DNA from: Nocardiopsis sp. N85
Lineage (GTDB): Bacteria > Actinomycetota > Actinomycetes > Streptosporangiales > Streptosporangiaceae
Direction of reading: 5' to 3'
Length of the DNA: 64,000 nt
Assembly: GCF_028882275.1 (NCBI RefSeq)
Contig: NZ_JARBUT010000005.1
Location: forward strand, 186,001-250,000
Made by a program: the position numbers and the translations under genes. The notes beneath the pieces were generated by a model, which saw only the letters and a list, made by a program, of their open reading frames with translations, was not told the origin of the DNA and made no database searches. Below are positions 38,071-47,044 of the stretch, piece after piece (position 1 is the first letter of the stretch; each line of letters begins with the position of its first letter).

Positions 38071-39345
38071 TCACCAGTGGGAGACCTGGAGCGCGCCGAG
38101 GTCGTCGAGGGCGATCCGGCCCTCGTCGGCCAGGACACGGACCATCTCCTCGGCCTCGGGAAGGGTGACGTGGCGTCCCCGGGCCAGGCGCTCCCCGGGT
38201 GAGGGGCTCTCCAACCACAGCCGGGGCCCGGTCTGCCACATCATCTGCACGACGTCCCCGGAGCGGCAGGCGAACACCCCGAACACGCCATCGGCCGGGG
38301 TGAGCCGGTAGACGAGGTCGCGGGCGGCCGCCGTGCTCAGGGGTTCGGGGTGGTCGACGAAGCCGAGGCCGCCGACGGTGGAGTCGGCGTAGGTGACGTC
38401 GAGCAGGCCCAGGTGGGTGGAGCGGGCGTCCTCGGTGGGCCAACCGGCGCCCACCGCCCAGCGGGCGAGGGTCTCCTCGACGCGCTCCCGGGAGAGGGCG
38501 GGCCCGTTCTCCACGCGCAGCAGGTCGAAGTCGCGTTCGAGGACGGCGGTACGTCCGCCCTCGCCGGTGACGGTGGCCCGTACCCCGCCGGGCAGCCAGG
38601 GCAGCACCAGGCGGGCGAGTTCGCGCACGCTCACCCGGCCCTGATGGCGGGTGATCCACGTGGGCAGGGGGTGGGGGCGGTCCTTGGTGAACCCGACCTC
38701 CACGTGCGGTTCGCCCGGCGCGTCGGGCCCGGGGAAGGCGGCCAGACGGTCATGGCGGCGCCGACTCCAGTCCATGTCCACCTCGATCTTGCGGGCGGGG
38801 TCGCCGTCCCAGTGAACGGTGAGGCCGTGCGTGCGCAGTGCCTCGGTGACCTCCGCGCCGACGGCGGCGTGGCGGACGGGGTGGGTGGACTCGAAGCCGA
38901 TCATGAGCGAGGCGCCGTCGGCGGCCAGGAGCGTGTCCTGCCAGTGGTAATAGGCGTAACCGCGACTGCCGGTGCCGCCGGCCGCCGCGTGGAGTTCGAC
39001 GCGGGCGCAGGAGTTGCAGCAGGAGAACTCCTCGCGGGCGAGGATCCCCGACTCGTCCAGGGCCCGGAACGCGCGGGTGAGTCGCTCGGAGTCGGTGCGG
39101 GAGGGGCGCCTGCGTTGGCGGTGGACGTGCTCGGCGAGGGCGGCGTCGACGTACTCGGGCAGGGTGGCCGCGAGCGCGCGGACCTGTGGGGCGTCCGGGT
39201 CGATGTGCTCGGGCAGGGCTTCGACGAGGTGTCCGCGGGCCTGTTCGAGGAGCGCGGAGTAACCGTCCCGACCGGCCGCGACCCGGGCCGCGACATCCTT
39301 CCGAACCATGGCCAGGAGCTCGTCGCCGTCCCAGTGTTCGCTCAT
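38071..39345 (-). CDS. DUF6891-like hypothetical protein
   Basis: This 424-residue soluble protein has a Cys cluster FSCCNSCARVEL near residues 107-118 and then GYAYYHWQDT, features I associate with DUF6891. The C-terminal half (about 210-424) looks like a separate domain: EPHVEVGFTKDRPHPLPTW, then a strand-rich segment ending GALQVSHW. Function unknown; related Cys-rich proteins occur near toxin/immunity loci. It lies between two kinase genes on the opposite strand; its stop is 32 bases from the end of the first. Confidence 0.7.
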   Translation of the reverse strand: MSEHWDGDELLAMVRKDVAARVAAGRDGYSALLEQARGHLVEALPEHIDPDAPQVRALAATLPEYVDAALAEHVHRQRRRPSRTDSERLTRAFRALDESGILAREEFSCCNSCARVELHAAAGGTGSRGYAYYHWQDTLLAADGASLMIGFESTHPVRHAAVGAEVTEALRTHGLTVHWDGDPARKIEVDMDWSRRRHDRLAAFPGPDAPGEPHVEVGFTKDRPHPLPTWITRHQGRVSVRELARLVLPWLPGGVRATVTGEGGRTAVLERDFDLLRVENGPALSRERVEETLARWAVGAGWPTEDARSTHLGLLDVTYADSTVGGLGFVDHPEPLSTAAARDLVYRLTPADGVFGVFACRSGDVVQMMWQTGPRLWLESPSPGERLARGRHVTLPEAEEMVRVLADEGRIALDDLGALQVSHW

Positions 39346-39812
39346 TGGCCCAATGTGTCAGAAGTCGGGAGTGTTCGGATGCGGTTGTCCGAGATATCGC
39401 CGTCCGCGGGCGGTCGTATACGGAAAACGGAAGTGACCGCTGGTGTTCGAATGACGACTCTGGGAAATGTGCGCGTGGATTTCGCTTGGTACGGCGGCGA
39501 AAGGGGTCTCGGGAGAAGGCGGGGCCTACCCGGGGGAACTCCTCCGTGGTCTCCTCGGAATTCGGGAAGTGCGACAACGGTCACAGGACGGGGGGTCCCT
39601 TTCCGCGATGTCCGCACCGGGCTCCCGATGGGTCCGGGGCCGCGTGCCCCTCAAGGCGCCCGGCGTCCCGGGCGGGGGTCCGCGACGGTCGGGGCGTCCG
39701 TCGGGCCGGCCGCTATCGGCCCTGGTCGGCGCGATACCCGGTGGATCTGGCGAACACGCGCCATAATCGAGGTGTCCCCGTTCCGGGGGTCATCCCCCGA
39801 CGAGGAGCGCGC
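39346..39812. other. Divergent intergenic region before the second kinase gene
   Basis: 467 bases without a gene. An AT-richer, purine-rich part (39350-39450) next to the DUF6891-like start may contain its promoter. Nothing else is recognisable. Confidence 0.45.
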
Positions 39813-41957
39813 GTGGAACCGCTGACCTCAGAAGATCCTCCCGTCATCGGCCGCTACCGGCTCTTGGCCCGGCTCGGCGCGGGCGGTATGGGCCGGGTGT
39901 ACCTGGCCCGGACCGCGACCCGGCGGATCGTGGTGAAGACCATCCGCTCCGAGATCGCCGGCGATCCCACGTTCCACGCCCGGTTCGCCCGCGAGGTGGA
40001 GCTGGCGCGCAAGGTGGCCGGTCCGTACACGGCGGCGGTCATCGACGCCGATCCCCATGCCTCCGAACCGTGGCTGGCCACCGAGTACATCGAGGGGCCG
40101 TCATTGCAGACGGCCGTGACCCGGACGGGCGGGCCGTTGCCGGAGTCGAGTCTGGCGCTGTTGGCCGCCGGTCTGGCGGAGGCGCTGGTGGACATCCACC
40201 GGGTGGGGATCGTGCACCGCGATCTCAAACCCGGGAACGTCCTGCTGGCCGCCGACGCGCCGCGGGTGATCGACTTCGGCATCGCCAAGGCCGTCGTGGA
40301 GAACACGTTGACGCCGATCACGGCGGTGGGCCACGTGCTGGGGACGCCCACGTACATGGCACCGGAGCAGATCCTGGGGCGGGCGGCGGTCCCGGCGGGC
40401 GACGTGTTCTCGTTGGGCGGGGTGCTGTACTTCGCGGCGACGGGGACGTCGCCGTTCGGTGCGGCGGATCAGGCGCTGTTCTTCCGTGTCCTCAACACCG
40501 AACCGGACCTCGAACGGGTGCCCGAGAGGTGGCGGGAGCTGATCGCGTCGTGCCTGGTGAAGGAGCCCGAGGGACGTCCCGGGCCTGAGGGGATCCTGGA
40601 GCGGATCGGGGACATCGACCTGGACGCGAGCGGGTGGCCGCCACCCGGGGTGTTCGGCGCTCGGACCGGCTCCGACACGGCGGGGCCGGCGCCTTCGGGA
40701 TCGGCGCCTTCCGCACCGGTGTCTTCGGGGTCGGCCCCTCCACCGAGAGCGGGCGGATCCGTGGACGCACCACCGCCGGTCTCATCGACCTCGCCCGTCG
40801 CCGGGGAGGAATCGGCAGGTGCCCTGTCGGGCGCGGACCCGGCCGTTCCCACCTACGACGCGCTGCCCCCGCCCTCGGTCCGCGCCCGGCTGCGCGAGCT
40901 CACCATCGCCCAGGTCCGCGACCTGCGCGCCTACGAGGTCGCCCACCTGGGTCGCGCCGAGTTCATCAGGATGTACGACGACCGCATCGCCGGTTCGGAG
41001 GCCGGTGGGCCGGACGTCTTCGGCGGGCCGGTCCCGCCATCGGTCGGCGCGCCCGGCACGGCCGCACGGGGCGACGGTGTTCCCGGAACGGCGGCACCCG
41101 GGGCGGGGGCGGGCTCCGCGTCGGTGTCCCGGTGGCGGCGATCGCGACCGCCGGTGGCGGTGGGGTGGTACCTCGGGGCGGCCGGGTACGTGATCGCGGC
41201 GGCGGTGCTCGGTCTGTACCAACCGCTCTGGTACACTGCGGCGCTGATCCCCTGTGTGCTGGTCCCGCCGCTGTTGGTGCTCCAGCAGGGGTTGCGGACC
41301 GGCCGGTCCCCGGAGAAGCCGACACCCCCGGGGTCGTCGGTGGCGCGGGTGGCGGCCTTCCTGCTCGCCCTTCCCTTGCCGCTGTTCGCCCTGTTCGCGT
41401 TCGCCAACGGCGACGGAGAGGTGCAGTGGGCGTTCGACGAGCGCTCCTACCACTCTCTGCCCCTGACCTTGGGGCTCCCGCTGCTCCTGCTCCTGGATCC
41501 GCCGCCGATCGGCTCACCGCTGCGCGGACCGGGGTGGGGGACCGCCCGCCCGGTGCTCATCGGGCTCTACGTGCTCGTGCTGGGCACGGCGTTCGTGTTC
41601 CACCGGGACGAGGTGGCGAACATCCACGTCCTCGACCATCAGCAGCGGCTGATGTGGATGGCCGTGCTGGGGGTCTGCGCGACCGTGGTCACCGTCGCCG
41701 CGCTCGGCGTCGCGGCGTGGACCGGCGGCGCGCCCCGGAGCGTGGTGGTCCCGTCGGCGGCCGCCCTCGTGTCGGTCCTCGTCCTGGCCGGGGTGACCCT
41801 CGCCCACGTCGAGAGCGATGCCCTGTGGCTGGTCTACGGATCCCCCGTCCCCCTGGCCCTGCTCGCGACGGCGGCCGTCACGGCGGCGGCTCTGGTGGCC
41901 GCCGCCGTCTCCCGGGCCCGCGTTCGGAGCGACGGGGTTCAGAACAGCGGGGAGTGA
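39813..41957 (+). CDS. Membrane Ser/Thr protein kinase with helical linker module
   Basis: This 714-residue Hanks-type kinase has the Gly loop LGAGGMGRVY, Lys42, HRDLKPGN with Asp137 and Asn142, DFG with Asp154 and TPTYMAPEQ. A Pro/Ser/Ala-rich linker contains a helical module near 345-395 (YDALPPPSVRARLREL and YEVAHLGRAEFIRMYDDRI). It recalls the short helical domain found in actinobacterial lipid-droplet-associated proteins (by-eye likeness). About eight membrane segments follow (460-705). GTG 39813 is preceded by GAGGAG. The last 19 bases overlap the convergent gene ending at 41939. Confidence 0.92.
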   Translation: MEPLTSEDPPVIGRYRLLARLGAGGMGRVYLARTATRRIVVKTIRSEIAGDPTFHARFAREVELARKVAGPYTAAVIDADPHASEPWLATEYIEGPSLQTAVTRTGGPLPESSLALLAAGLAEALVDIHRVGIVHRDLKPGNVLLAADAPRVIDFGIAKAVVENTLTPITAVGHVLGTPTYMAPEQILGRAAVPAGDVFSLGGVLYFAATGTSPFGAADQALFFRVLNTEPDLERVPERWRELIASCLVKEPEGRPGPEGILERIGDIDLDASGWPPPGVFGARTGSDTAGPAPSGSAPSAPVSSGSAPPPRAGGSVDAPPPVSSTSPVAGEESAGALSGADPAVPTYDALPPPSVRARLRELTIAQVRDLRAYEVAHLGRAEFIRMYDDRIAGSEAGGPDVFGGPVPPSVGAPGTAARGDGVPGTAAPGAGAGSASVSRWRRSRPPVAVGWYLGAAGYVIAAAVLGLYQPLWYTAALIPCVLVPPLLVLQQGLRTGRSPEKPTPPGSSVARVAAFLLALPLPLFALFAFANGDGEVQWAFDERSYHSLPLTLGLPLLLLLDPPPIGSPLRGPGWGTARPVLIGLYVLVLGTAFVFHRDEVANIHVLDHQQRLMWMAVLGVCATVVTVAALGVAAWTGGAPRSVVVPSAAALVSVLVLAGVTLAHVESDALWLVYGSPVPLALLATAAVTAAALVAAAVSRARVRSDGVQNSGE

Positions 41958-42982
41958 CCCGTCAGCCGGTCGACGTGCTCGTCGCGGACCCGGCGGGCGG
42001 CCTCCGCGGTGGCGGCGAGTTCGTCCACCTCCGGGGAGCCGACGCCCGGGAACACCGCCGAGGCCCGGTGGTCGGCGTAGACGGGGGTGGTGTCGACGGC
42101 CTCCTGGCACTGTTCCCACTCGCGGTGGGCGGTCACCGCCCGTTCCACCAGTCGGCCGTACTCGACGATCTGTTCCACGCGGGTGCGCACGGCGTCCTCC
42201 ACCGCGCACAGGTGCTCGCGTTGGGTGCGCAGTGCGTCCCGGACGCGCGGTGAAGCGGCGCGCTGCCAGCGGCGCAGGTGGGCGCGGCGCAGTTCGCGTT
42301 GGCGGGAGAGCAGGACGGCGATGCGCCACTCCTCGTCGCGGAGCACCGTCAGGGCCCGGTCGGTGTCCAGGAAGTCGCCGCCGATCTCCTCACGAGCGCG
42401 TTCGACCAGGTCGATGGTGTTCTGGACCGCGACGAGGGAGGGGTGATCGGAGGCGCTGAGGTCTTCGGGGCGCACCACGGCGTCCTCGGCGGGGGCGCGG
42501 TGGACCGGGGCGGTGCCCTCCTGGACCCGGGCGGTGAGGGTGTCGGCGGTGACCAGGGCGACCAGGACCCCGAACACCGCCCAGGGGAGCCCCATGGAGG
42601 GGTCGGCGGGCAGGGCGTCCAACAGCCGGATCGGGACGGCCACGGCGGTGCCCGCGCCGCCGATCACCCCGAGGGCCCGGGTGACCGGGTGGGCGTCCCC
42701 GCGGAGGGCGAGGGCACCGATGTAGGCGATGAGGCCGACGCAGACCACGATCATGCCCAGGTACCAGCCCACGGTGAGCAGGGACAGGGCGAGGGTGATC
42801 CCGATGACGCACAGCTGGACCCCGCCTTCGCGAAGTCGGGCACGGCGGGTGACGACCTCGCCGTTGGGCCACTGTACGAGCGGTCGGGGGTTCTCGACCC
42901 GGCGCAGGAGATCACCGCGTTCCCGTGCGGGGAGGGCGGGATCGATCACGGGTCTGGGCCGGCGGGTGACGTCCTCACTCAT
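41939..42982 (-). CDS. Membrane protein with long helical domain, downstream of the VirB4-like gene
   Basis: The family of this 347-residue protein is not recognised. Four hydrophobic segments lie at about 58-150, followed by a long charged helical region (about 185-330) with heptad-like stretches (LSRQRELRRAHLRRWQRA, DAVRTRVEQIVEYGRLVERA). ATG 42982 follows GAGGGA. It starts 199 bases after the VirB4-like stop and may be in the same transcript. Its 3' end overlaps the second kinase gene tail-to-tail by 19 bases. Confidence 0.75.
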   Translation of the reverse strand: MSEDVTRRPRPVIDPALPARERGDLLRRVENPRPLVQWPNGEVVTRRARLREGGVQLCVIGITLALSLLTVGWYLGMIVVCVGLIAYIGALALRGDAHPVTRALGVIGGAGTAVAVPIRLLDALPADPSMGLPWAVFGVLVALVTADTLTARVQEGTAPVHRAPAEDAVVRPEDLSASDHPSLVAVQNTIDLVERAREEIGGDFLDTDRALTVLRDEEWRIAVLLSRQRELRRAHLRRWQRAASPRVRDALRTQREHLCAVEDAVRTRVEQIVEYGRLVERAVTAHREWEQCQEAVDTTPVYADHRASAVFPGVGSPEVDELAATAEAARRVRDEHVDRLTGHSPLF

Positions 42983-43181
42983 GGGCGGTCCCTCGTGAGT
43001 GTGCCGTTCGGGGCTGGGCGGTGGGGATCGGGCGTCGCGGGAGGAACCCGACAGGGTAGGAGATGCCCACCCTGCGGGCCCACCGAACATGACCGTGTCC
43101 GCCCCTTGCCGGGCGGCCCCCGCCGGGACCGCCCGCACAGGTCACGGGATTCCGGTGGCCCGCTCCGGCCACCGCCGCCGG

Positions 43182-45647
43182 TCAGCCCTCCCGGGTGGTG
43201 GTGACCAACCCCTCGTCCTCGGTGGTGGGGCGCCGCCGGGTGGGGTTGGTGTCCAGCCAACGCCGCAGGTCCTCGGAGACCAGGTCCACGGCGATGCGGG
43301 CGGCCCGGCCGTCCAGGTCGCGGAACAGGCATTCGCCGTTGCCGAGGTTGCGCAGCACCGCCAGGTGCTCCTCGGTGGGTTCCACTCCCAGCAGGGCCAT
43401 GACGCTCTCCACCTCGTAGCGTTCGCTGGAGCGGAACGCGAACACCGAGGACAGGCAGTTGGTGACCTGTTCGTTGAGGAGGTCACCGGCGTTCTGGGAG
43501 ACCAGGATGAGCGCGGTGTTGCGGGAGCGGCCCATACGGGAGACCTCGGGGACCAGTTTGGCGCCCTCGGGGGTGGAGGTGACCGCCCACGCCTCGTCCA
43601 GGAAGATCGCCTTGGGCAGGTGCCGGTCCAGGCCGTTCATGAGTCGGCGGGCGAACTGGGAGACCAGGTAGAGGAGGGCGACGGACAGGCGCTGCTCGTA
43701 GGAGTAGTCGTCGCGGCGCAACCCGGAGTCGGGCAGTGTGAGCCCGCCCAGGGTGAACACGGTCGTCCACCCCTCGGTGTCGATCTGCGCGTCGCCCTGG
43801 GGGTCGAAGCACAGCGACGCCAGGCGCATCTCCGACATCGACCCCAGGACGGCGCCCAGGTTGCGGGATGCGGCGTCGGAGGAGTGCGCCAGGTGGTCGA
43901 CCACCTTGGCCAGGGAGGGCCGGGGCTGGTTGGCGACGGCCGCCACGGCCTGGATCATCGCCGATTCGCGTTCCTCGCTCATACGGGGCAGCAGCAGGCG
44001 CAGGGTCTCGGTGGCCATGGTCTTCTTGGCGGCCAGGTCGTCGCCGAACGCGAACGGGTCGAGGAGACCGGGTTGAGCCGACCCCAGGGACATGATGCGG
44101 GCCTTGCGGCCGCGGCTCTGGAGGAGTTTCACGAGGGACTCGGCGTCGCCCTTGGGATCGATGGCGGCGACCGTGACCCCGCGCAGGGCGAGCTGGTGGA
44201 TGAGCAGCAGCGCCAGGGTGGTCTTGCCGCCGCCGGGCTCGCCGGTGATCGCGATGGCGGTGGGGCGGTTGCGGGCGGCGGCGACCAGCGGGTCGAAGTG
44301 GACGATGGAGCGGGCCCGGCCGATGGTCTCGCCGATGTAGGGGCCCACCCAGCCGTCGCCGGAGCGGTCGACGCGGTCGCCGACGTCGACGGTGGCCGTG
44401 GGCATGCCGCCGGCGATGGTGCGCAGGGGTTGGCGCTGGGCGTAGGCGCTCAACCGGATCCGGTCGCCCGGCAGGGACTCGTTGAACAGGGAGAACTGGT
44501 CGCCGGTGGAGTTGATGACGTCGATGCCGATGTCACGGTAGTGCTCGATGACGGCTTCGACGTGCTGGCCGAGGAGGCGTTCGGTGGGCGCCGACACCAT
44601 GAGACGGTGCCAGCCGTAGACGAACGGCAGGCGTTCCTTGGTGATGCCGTGTTCGAGCATGCGGGCGGCGTCGATCTGCTCGGCCAGGGCGATGGGGGCC
44701 TCCACGCCGGCCTCGCGGATGTGCGCGTCCATGTCGCGGGCGTGCGCGAGTTTGCGGCCGACGTCCTTGGAGGCCTTGGCGGGCGGGATGAGCTTCATCC
44801 GCAGCGACACCTCGACCGGGAACGGCAGGGAGTCGGAGTGGTGCAGCCAGGGTTCTCCGTCGGGGAAGGGCATGAGGTCGGGGAACCGGGCGAAGGACAG
44901 GAAGGCGACCCAGGTGGAGCCCGAGGGTTGTTCGAGGCGGAGCGTGGAACGGCCGTTGTGGAGGGTGCCGTCGACCAGGGCCTCGATCTCGCCGCGGCCC
45001 CAGGTGCGGCGACCCGCGGCGGAGGGGCGGGGTTCCTCGGCGCTTCCGGTGACGGAGTGGCGGATGAGCCAGGCGAGCTCGTCGGCGGTGGCGTGGCGGG
45101 CGTGCAGCGAACTGGCGGCCAGGGCGCGGCCCAGGCGCTCGGACTGGTCGGTCCAGCGGGCGAGTTCCTTGTCGTCGACGGCGTCGTCGGTGATGCCCAG
45201 AACCTGTTCCGTGCGCTGGTAGGTGCCCAGGAACTGGGAGAACAGGCCCAGACCGGCGCCGGTGTTGCGCAGCCCGAGGCGGACGCCGAGGTAGGCCTCC
45301 TTGGTCCAGAAGTCCTTGGCCCACACGTGTCGGTAGGTCTCGTCGAGGTACTCGTACCAGCCGGGGCCGGAGTCGGAGGTCTCGTCCAGGCGGGTGGCCC
45401 ACTCGGCGGCGGGGTAGGTGCGGTGGGCGATGCGCAGGTGGACCTCGGCGTCGTTCATGCGGATGGCGGCGAGCGCGATGGTGATGTTGGTGGCGAGGGC
45501 CTGGCGTTCCTCGGGGGTGGTGAACTCGTAGGAGACCGTCGGCAGCCGGAAGTAGGCCCAGGCCTCGCTGTCGCTGAACAGCACCCGGTCGTCGAAGTAG
45601 CGGACCGCGAGGCGGGTCGAGCCGCGGGTCCCCCATGTGCCGGTCAT
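43182..45647 (-). CDS. VirB4/TcpF-family secretion ATPase
   Basis: This 821-residue cytoplasmic ATPase would energise a type IV secretion channel. The N-terminal VirB4-type domain (about 1-430) is followed by an AAA-like motor with Walker A GEPGGGKTT (469-477), Walker B KAIFLDEAW (679-687) and a sensor segment SQNAGDLL near 720. Both Walker motifs are intact. TcpF in pCW3 and Orf16 in Tn916 are of this family. ATG 45647 is preceded by AGGAGG (12-base spacing). The shared element (45717-45730) lies about 70 bases upstream, between it and the HNH gene. Confidence 0.9.
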   Translation of the reverse strand: MTGTWGTRGSTRLAVRYFDDRVLFSDSEAWAYFRLPTVSYEFTTPEERQALATNITIALAAIRMNDAEVHLRIAHRTYPAAEWATRLDETSDSGPGWYEYLDETYRHVWAKDFWTKEAYLGVRLGLRNTGAGLGLFSQFLGTYQRTEQVLGITDDAVDDKELARWTDQSERLGRALAASSLHARHATADELAWLIRHSVTGSAEEPRPSAAGRRTWGRGEIEALVDGTLHNGRSTLRLEQPSGSTWVAFLSFARFPDLMPFPDGEPWLHHSDSLPFPVEVSLRMKLIPPAKASKDVGRKLAHARDMDAHIREAGVEAPIALAEQIDAARMLEHGITKERLPFVYGWHRLMVSAPTERLLGQHVEAVIEHYRDIGIDVINSTGDQFSLFNESLPGDRIRLSAYAQRQPLRTIAGGMPTATVDVGDRVDRSGDGWVGPYIGETIGRARSIVHFDPLVAAARNRPTAIAITGEPGGGKTTLALLLIHQLALRGVTVAAIDPKGDAESLVKLLQSRGRKARIMSLGSAQPGLLDPFAFGDDLAAKKTMATETLRLLLPRMSEERESAMIQAVAAVANQPRPSLAKVVDHLAHSSDAASRNLGAVLGSMSEMRLASLCFDPQGDAQIDTEGWTTVFTLGGLTLPDSGLRRDDYSYEQRLSVALLYLVSQFARRLMNGLDRHLPKAIFLDEAWAVTSTPEGAKLVPEVSRMGRSRNTALILVSQNAGDLLNEQVTNCLSSVFAFRSSERYEVESVMALLGVEPTEEHLAVLRNLGNGECLFRDLDGRAARIAVDLVSEDLRRWLDTNPTRRRPTTEDEGLVTTTREG

Positions 45648-45716
45648 CTTCTGCCGCCCCTCCTGTTCGCGTCGCTCGGTGGGTGCGCCCGGCGGGCGGG
45701 CGCGACCGCGCGTGTG

Positions 45717-45730
45717 CCCTCCCCATAGTG
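45717..45730 (-). promoter_or_regulatory. Shared upstream element, partial copy 2 (before the VirB4-like gene)
   Basis: CCC-TCCCCATAGTG on the plus strand aligns with CCCATCCCTATAGTG at 53116-53130 at 13 of 15 positions (one gap, one substitution). The left arm (GTC-TA) of the other copies is absent, so this copy is weaker. Its distance to the start codon is about 70 bases, like the TcpC copy. Confidence 0.4.
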
Positions 45731-45839
45731 CTGCACGGACCCCCGCCCGTAGAAGTGGAACGGGTTACGGCGCGCCAGAATGAGCGACGGCCCACCCCGA
45801 AAGCCGGGGAGGGCCGCGAACCGGGAGGGACGCGAGGCG

Positions 45840-46499
45840 TCAGCAGCGGTTGTTGATGGTGCTCTGGATCGAGGACTTCTCGGCGGAGGTCACCGTGAGG
45901 CTGTAGCGGTGCTTCACGTTGACCCACGCCTTGACGTAGTTGCAGTGGATCGCCGTGTTGGGCGGCATCCACTGGGACGGGTCCTTGTCGCCCTTGGAGC
46001 TGTTGACCGAGGCGGTGACCGCCCACAGCTGCGGGGAGTTCACGTCGTTGGCGAAGGTCCGCCGCTGGGTGGTGGACCAGGAGGCCGCACCGGTCTTCCA
46101 GGCCTCGCTGAGCGGGACCATGTGGTCGACGCTGATCTGGGAGACGTCGCCGCTCCAGTTGACGTTGTCGTAGGTGCTGTACCAACTGCCGGAGGTGGGC
46201 TGGCAGTTGGAGTTGGTGACGACGTTGTGGCCGTCGCGGACCAGGACGTGCTGGCGGGCCGTGCAGGGGCTGGAGACCACGACCCAGTGCGGGAAGAGGC
46301 TGCGGTCGTAGCCGGTCTGGGGACCCTTGGCGGCGACTCTGAGGGAGTTCAGCTGGGTCTGGGCGGCGGAGGTGGAGGGGATGCCGGGGGGCAGGACGTG
46401 GTGTGCGGAGGCGGGGGCGGCCCAGCCGATGACGACGGCGAGGGCCAGGGCGAGCGCCGCGGTCAGGGCACGGCGGAGCCCACGGGGGTGGGGGGTCAC
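45840..46499 (-). CDS. Secreted HNH-family nuclease
   Basis: The 219-residue protein has a signal peptide (1-32, ending APASAHH) and a secreted HNH/DUF1524-type nuclease core. The catalytic segment is SVDHMVPLSEAWKTGA, then LWAVTASVNSSKGDKDPSQW and a C-terminal NAIHCNY-like segment, with Cys residues that may pair outside the cell. GTG 46499 follows GAGGAGAG. Relatives are extracellular nucleases of actinobacteria. It ends about 110 bases before the shared element of the VirB4-like gene and is probably a separate transcript. Confidence 0.88.
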   Translation of the reverse strand: MTPHPRGLRRALTAALALALAVVIGWAAPASAHHVLPPGIPSTSAAQTQLNSLRVAAKGPQTGYDRSLFPHWVVVSSPCTARQHVLVRDGHNVVTNSNCQPTSGSWYSTYDNVNWSGDVSQISVDHMVPLSEAWKTGAASWSTTQRRTFANDVNSPQLWAVTASVNSSKGDKDPSQWMPPNTAIHCNYVKAWVNVKHRYSLTVTSAEKSSIQSTINNRC

Positions 46500-47044
46500 G
46501 TGTTATCTCTCCTCTTGAGCGGGGGTGAGGGTAGAAGGGGACGATGACCACACCACTGTGAAGGGATCCGGGGCTTCACACCAGCCCCCGTGTGGGAATT
46601 CCAGAAGAAACCGGCGTTACGTCCACGGGTCGTGTCCGACCTTTTTGCACCAAGGCCCGAACCGGATCCTTGTGAACTGGATCACGAAAAAAAGCGGGGG
46701 CGATGAAGCCCGGGTTTGACCGGTTGGGGGCCACCGGGGGGACCCGCGGCGATGAGCGCCCGGTCGCCGGATCGGACACGCCGTGCCATCCGCCGAGGGG
46801 AAAAGACCGGATGCACATGGGGGAACGGCGATCCGGGGCCGGGTGGGAACGGGAAAGGCGCCGTTCACCTTTTCGACCGGCGCCGCAGAGTAGAGCGACC
46901 ATACCCTGGGAAGAAGTGGGCAAACCCGGTGAAGGGAATCGTCGGAGAACGGCCAGGGGCGCGTTTGTTACGTTCGGATGTCGTACGGACCGTCCACGAC
47001 TGTGAAGCGACACCGAAAGGATCACCCCGCACAGGGGCTCGGCC
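46500..47044. other. Divergent intergenic region between HNH nuclease and EctD-like genes
   Basis: 545 bases without a gene. It is AT-richer than its flanks around 46610-46700 and 46860-46990. TTGTTA near 46965 is a possible -35 for the EctD-like gene, but no good -10 follows. Confidence 0.45.
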
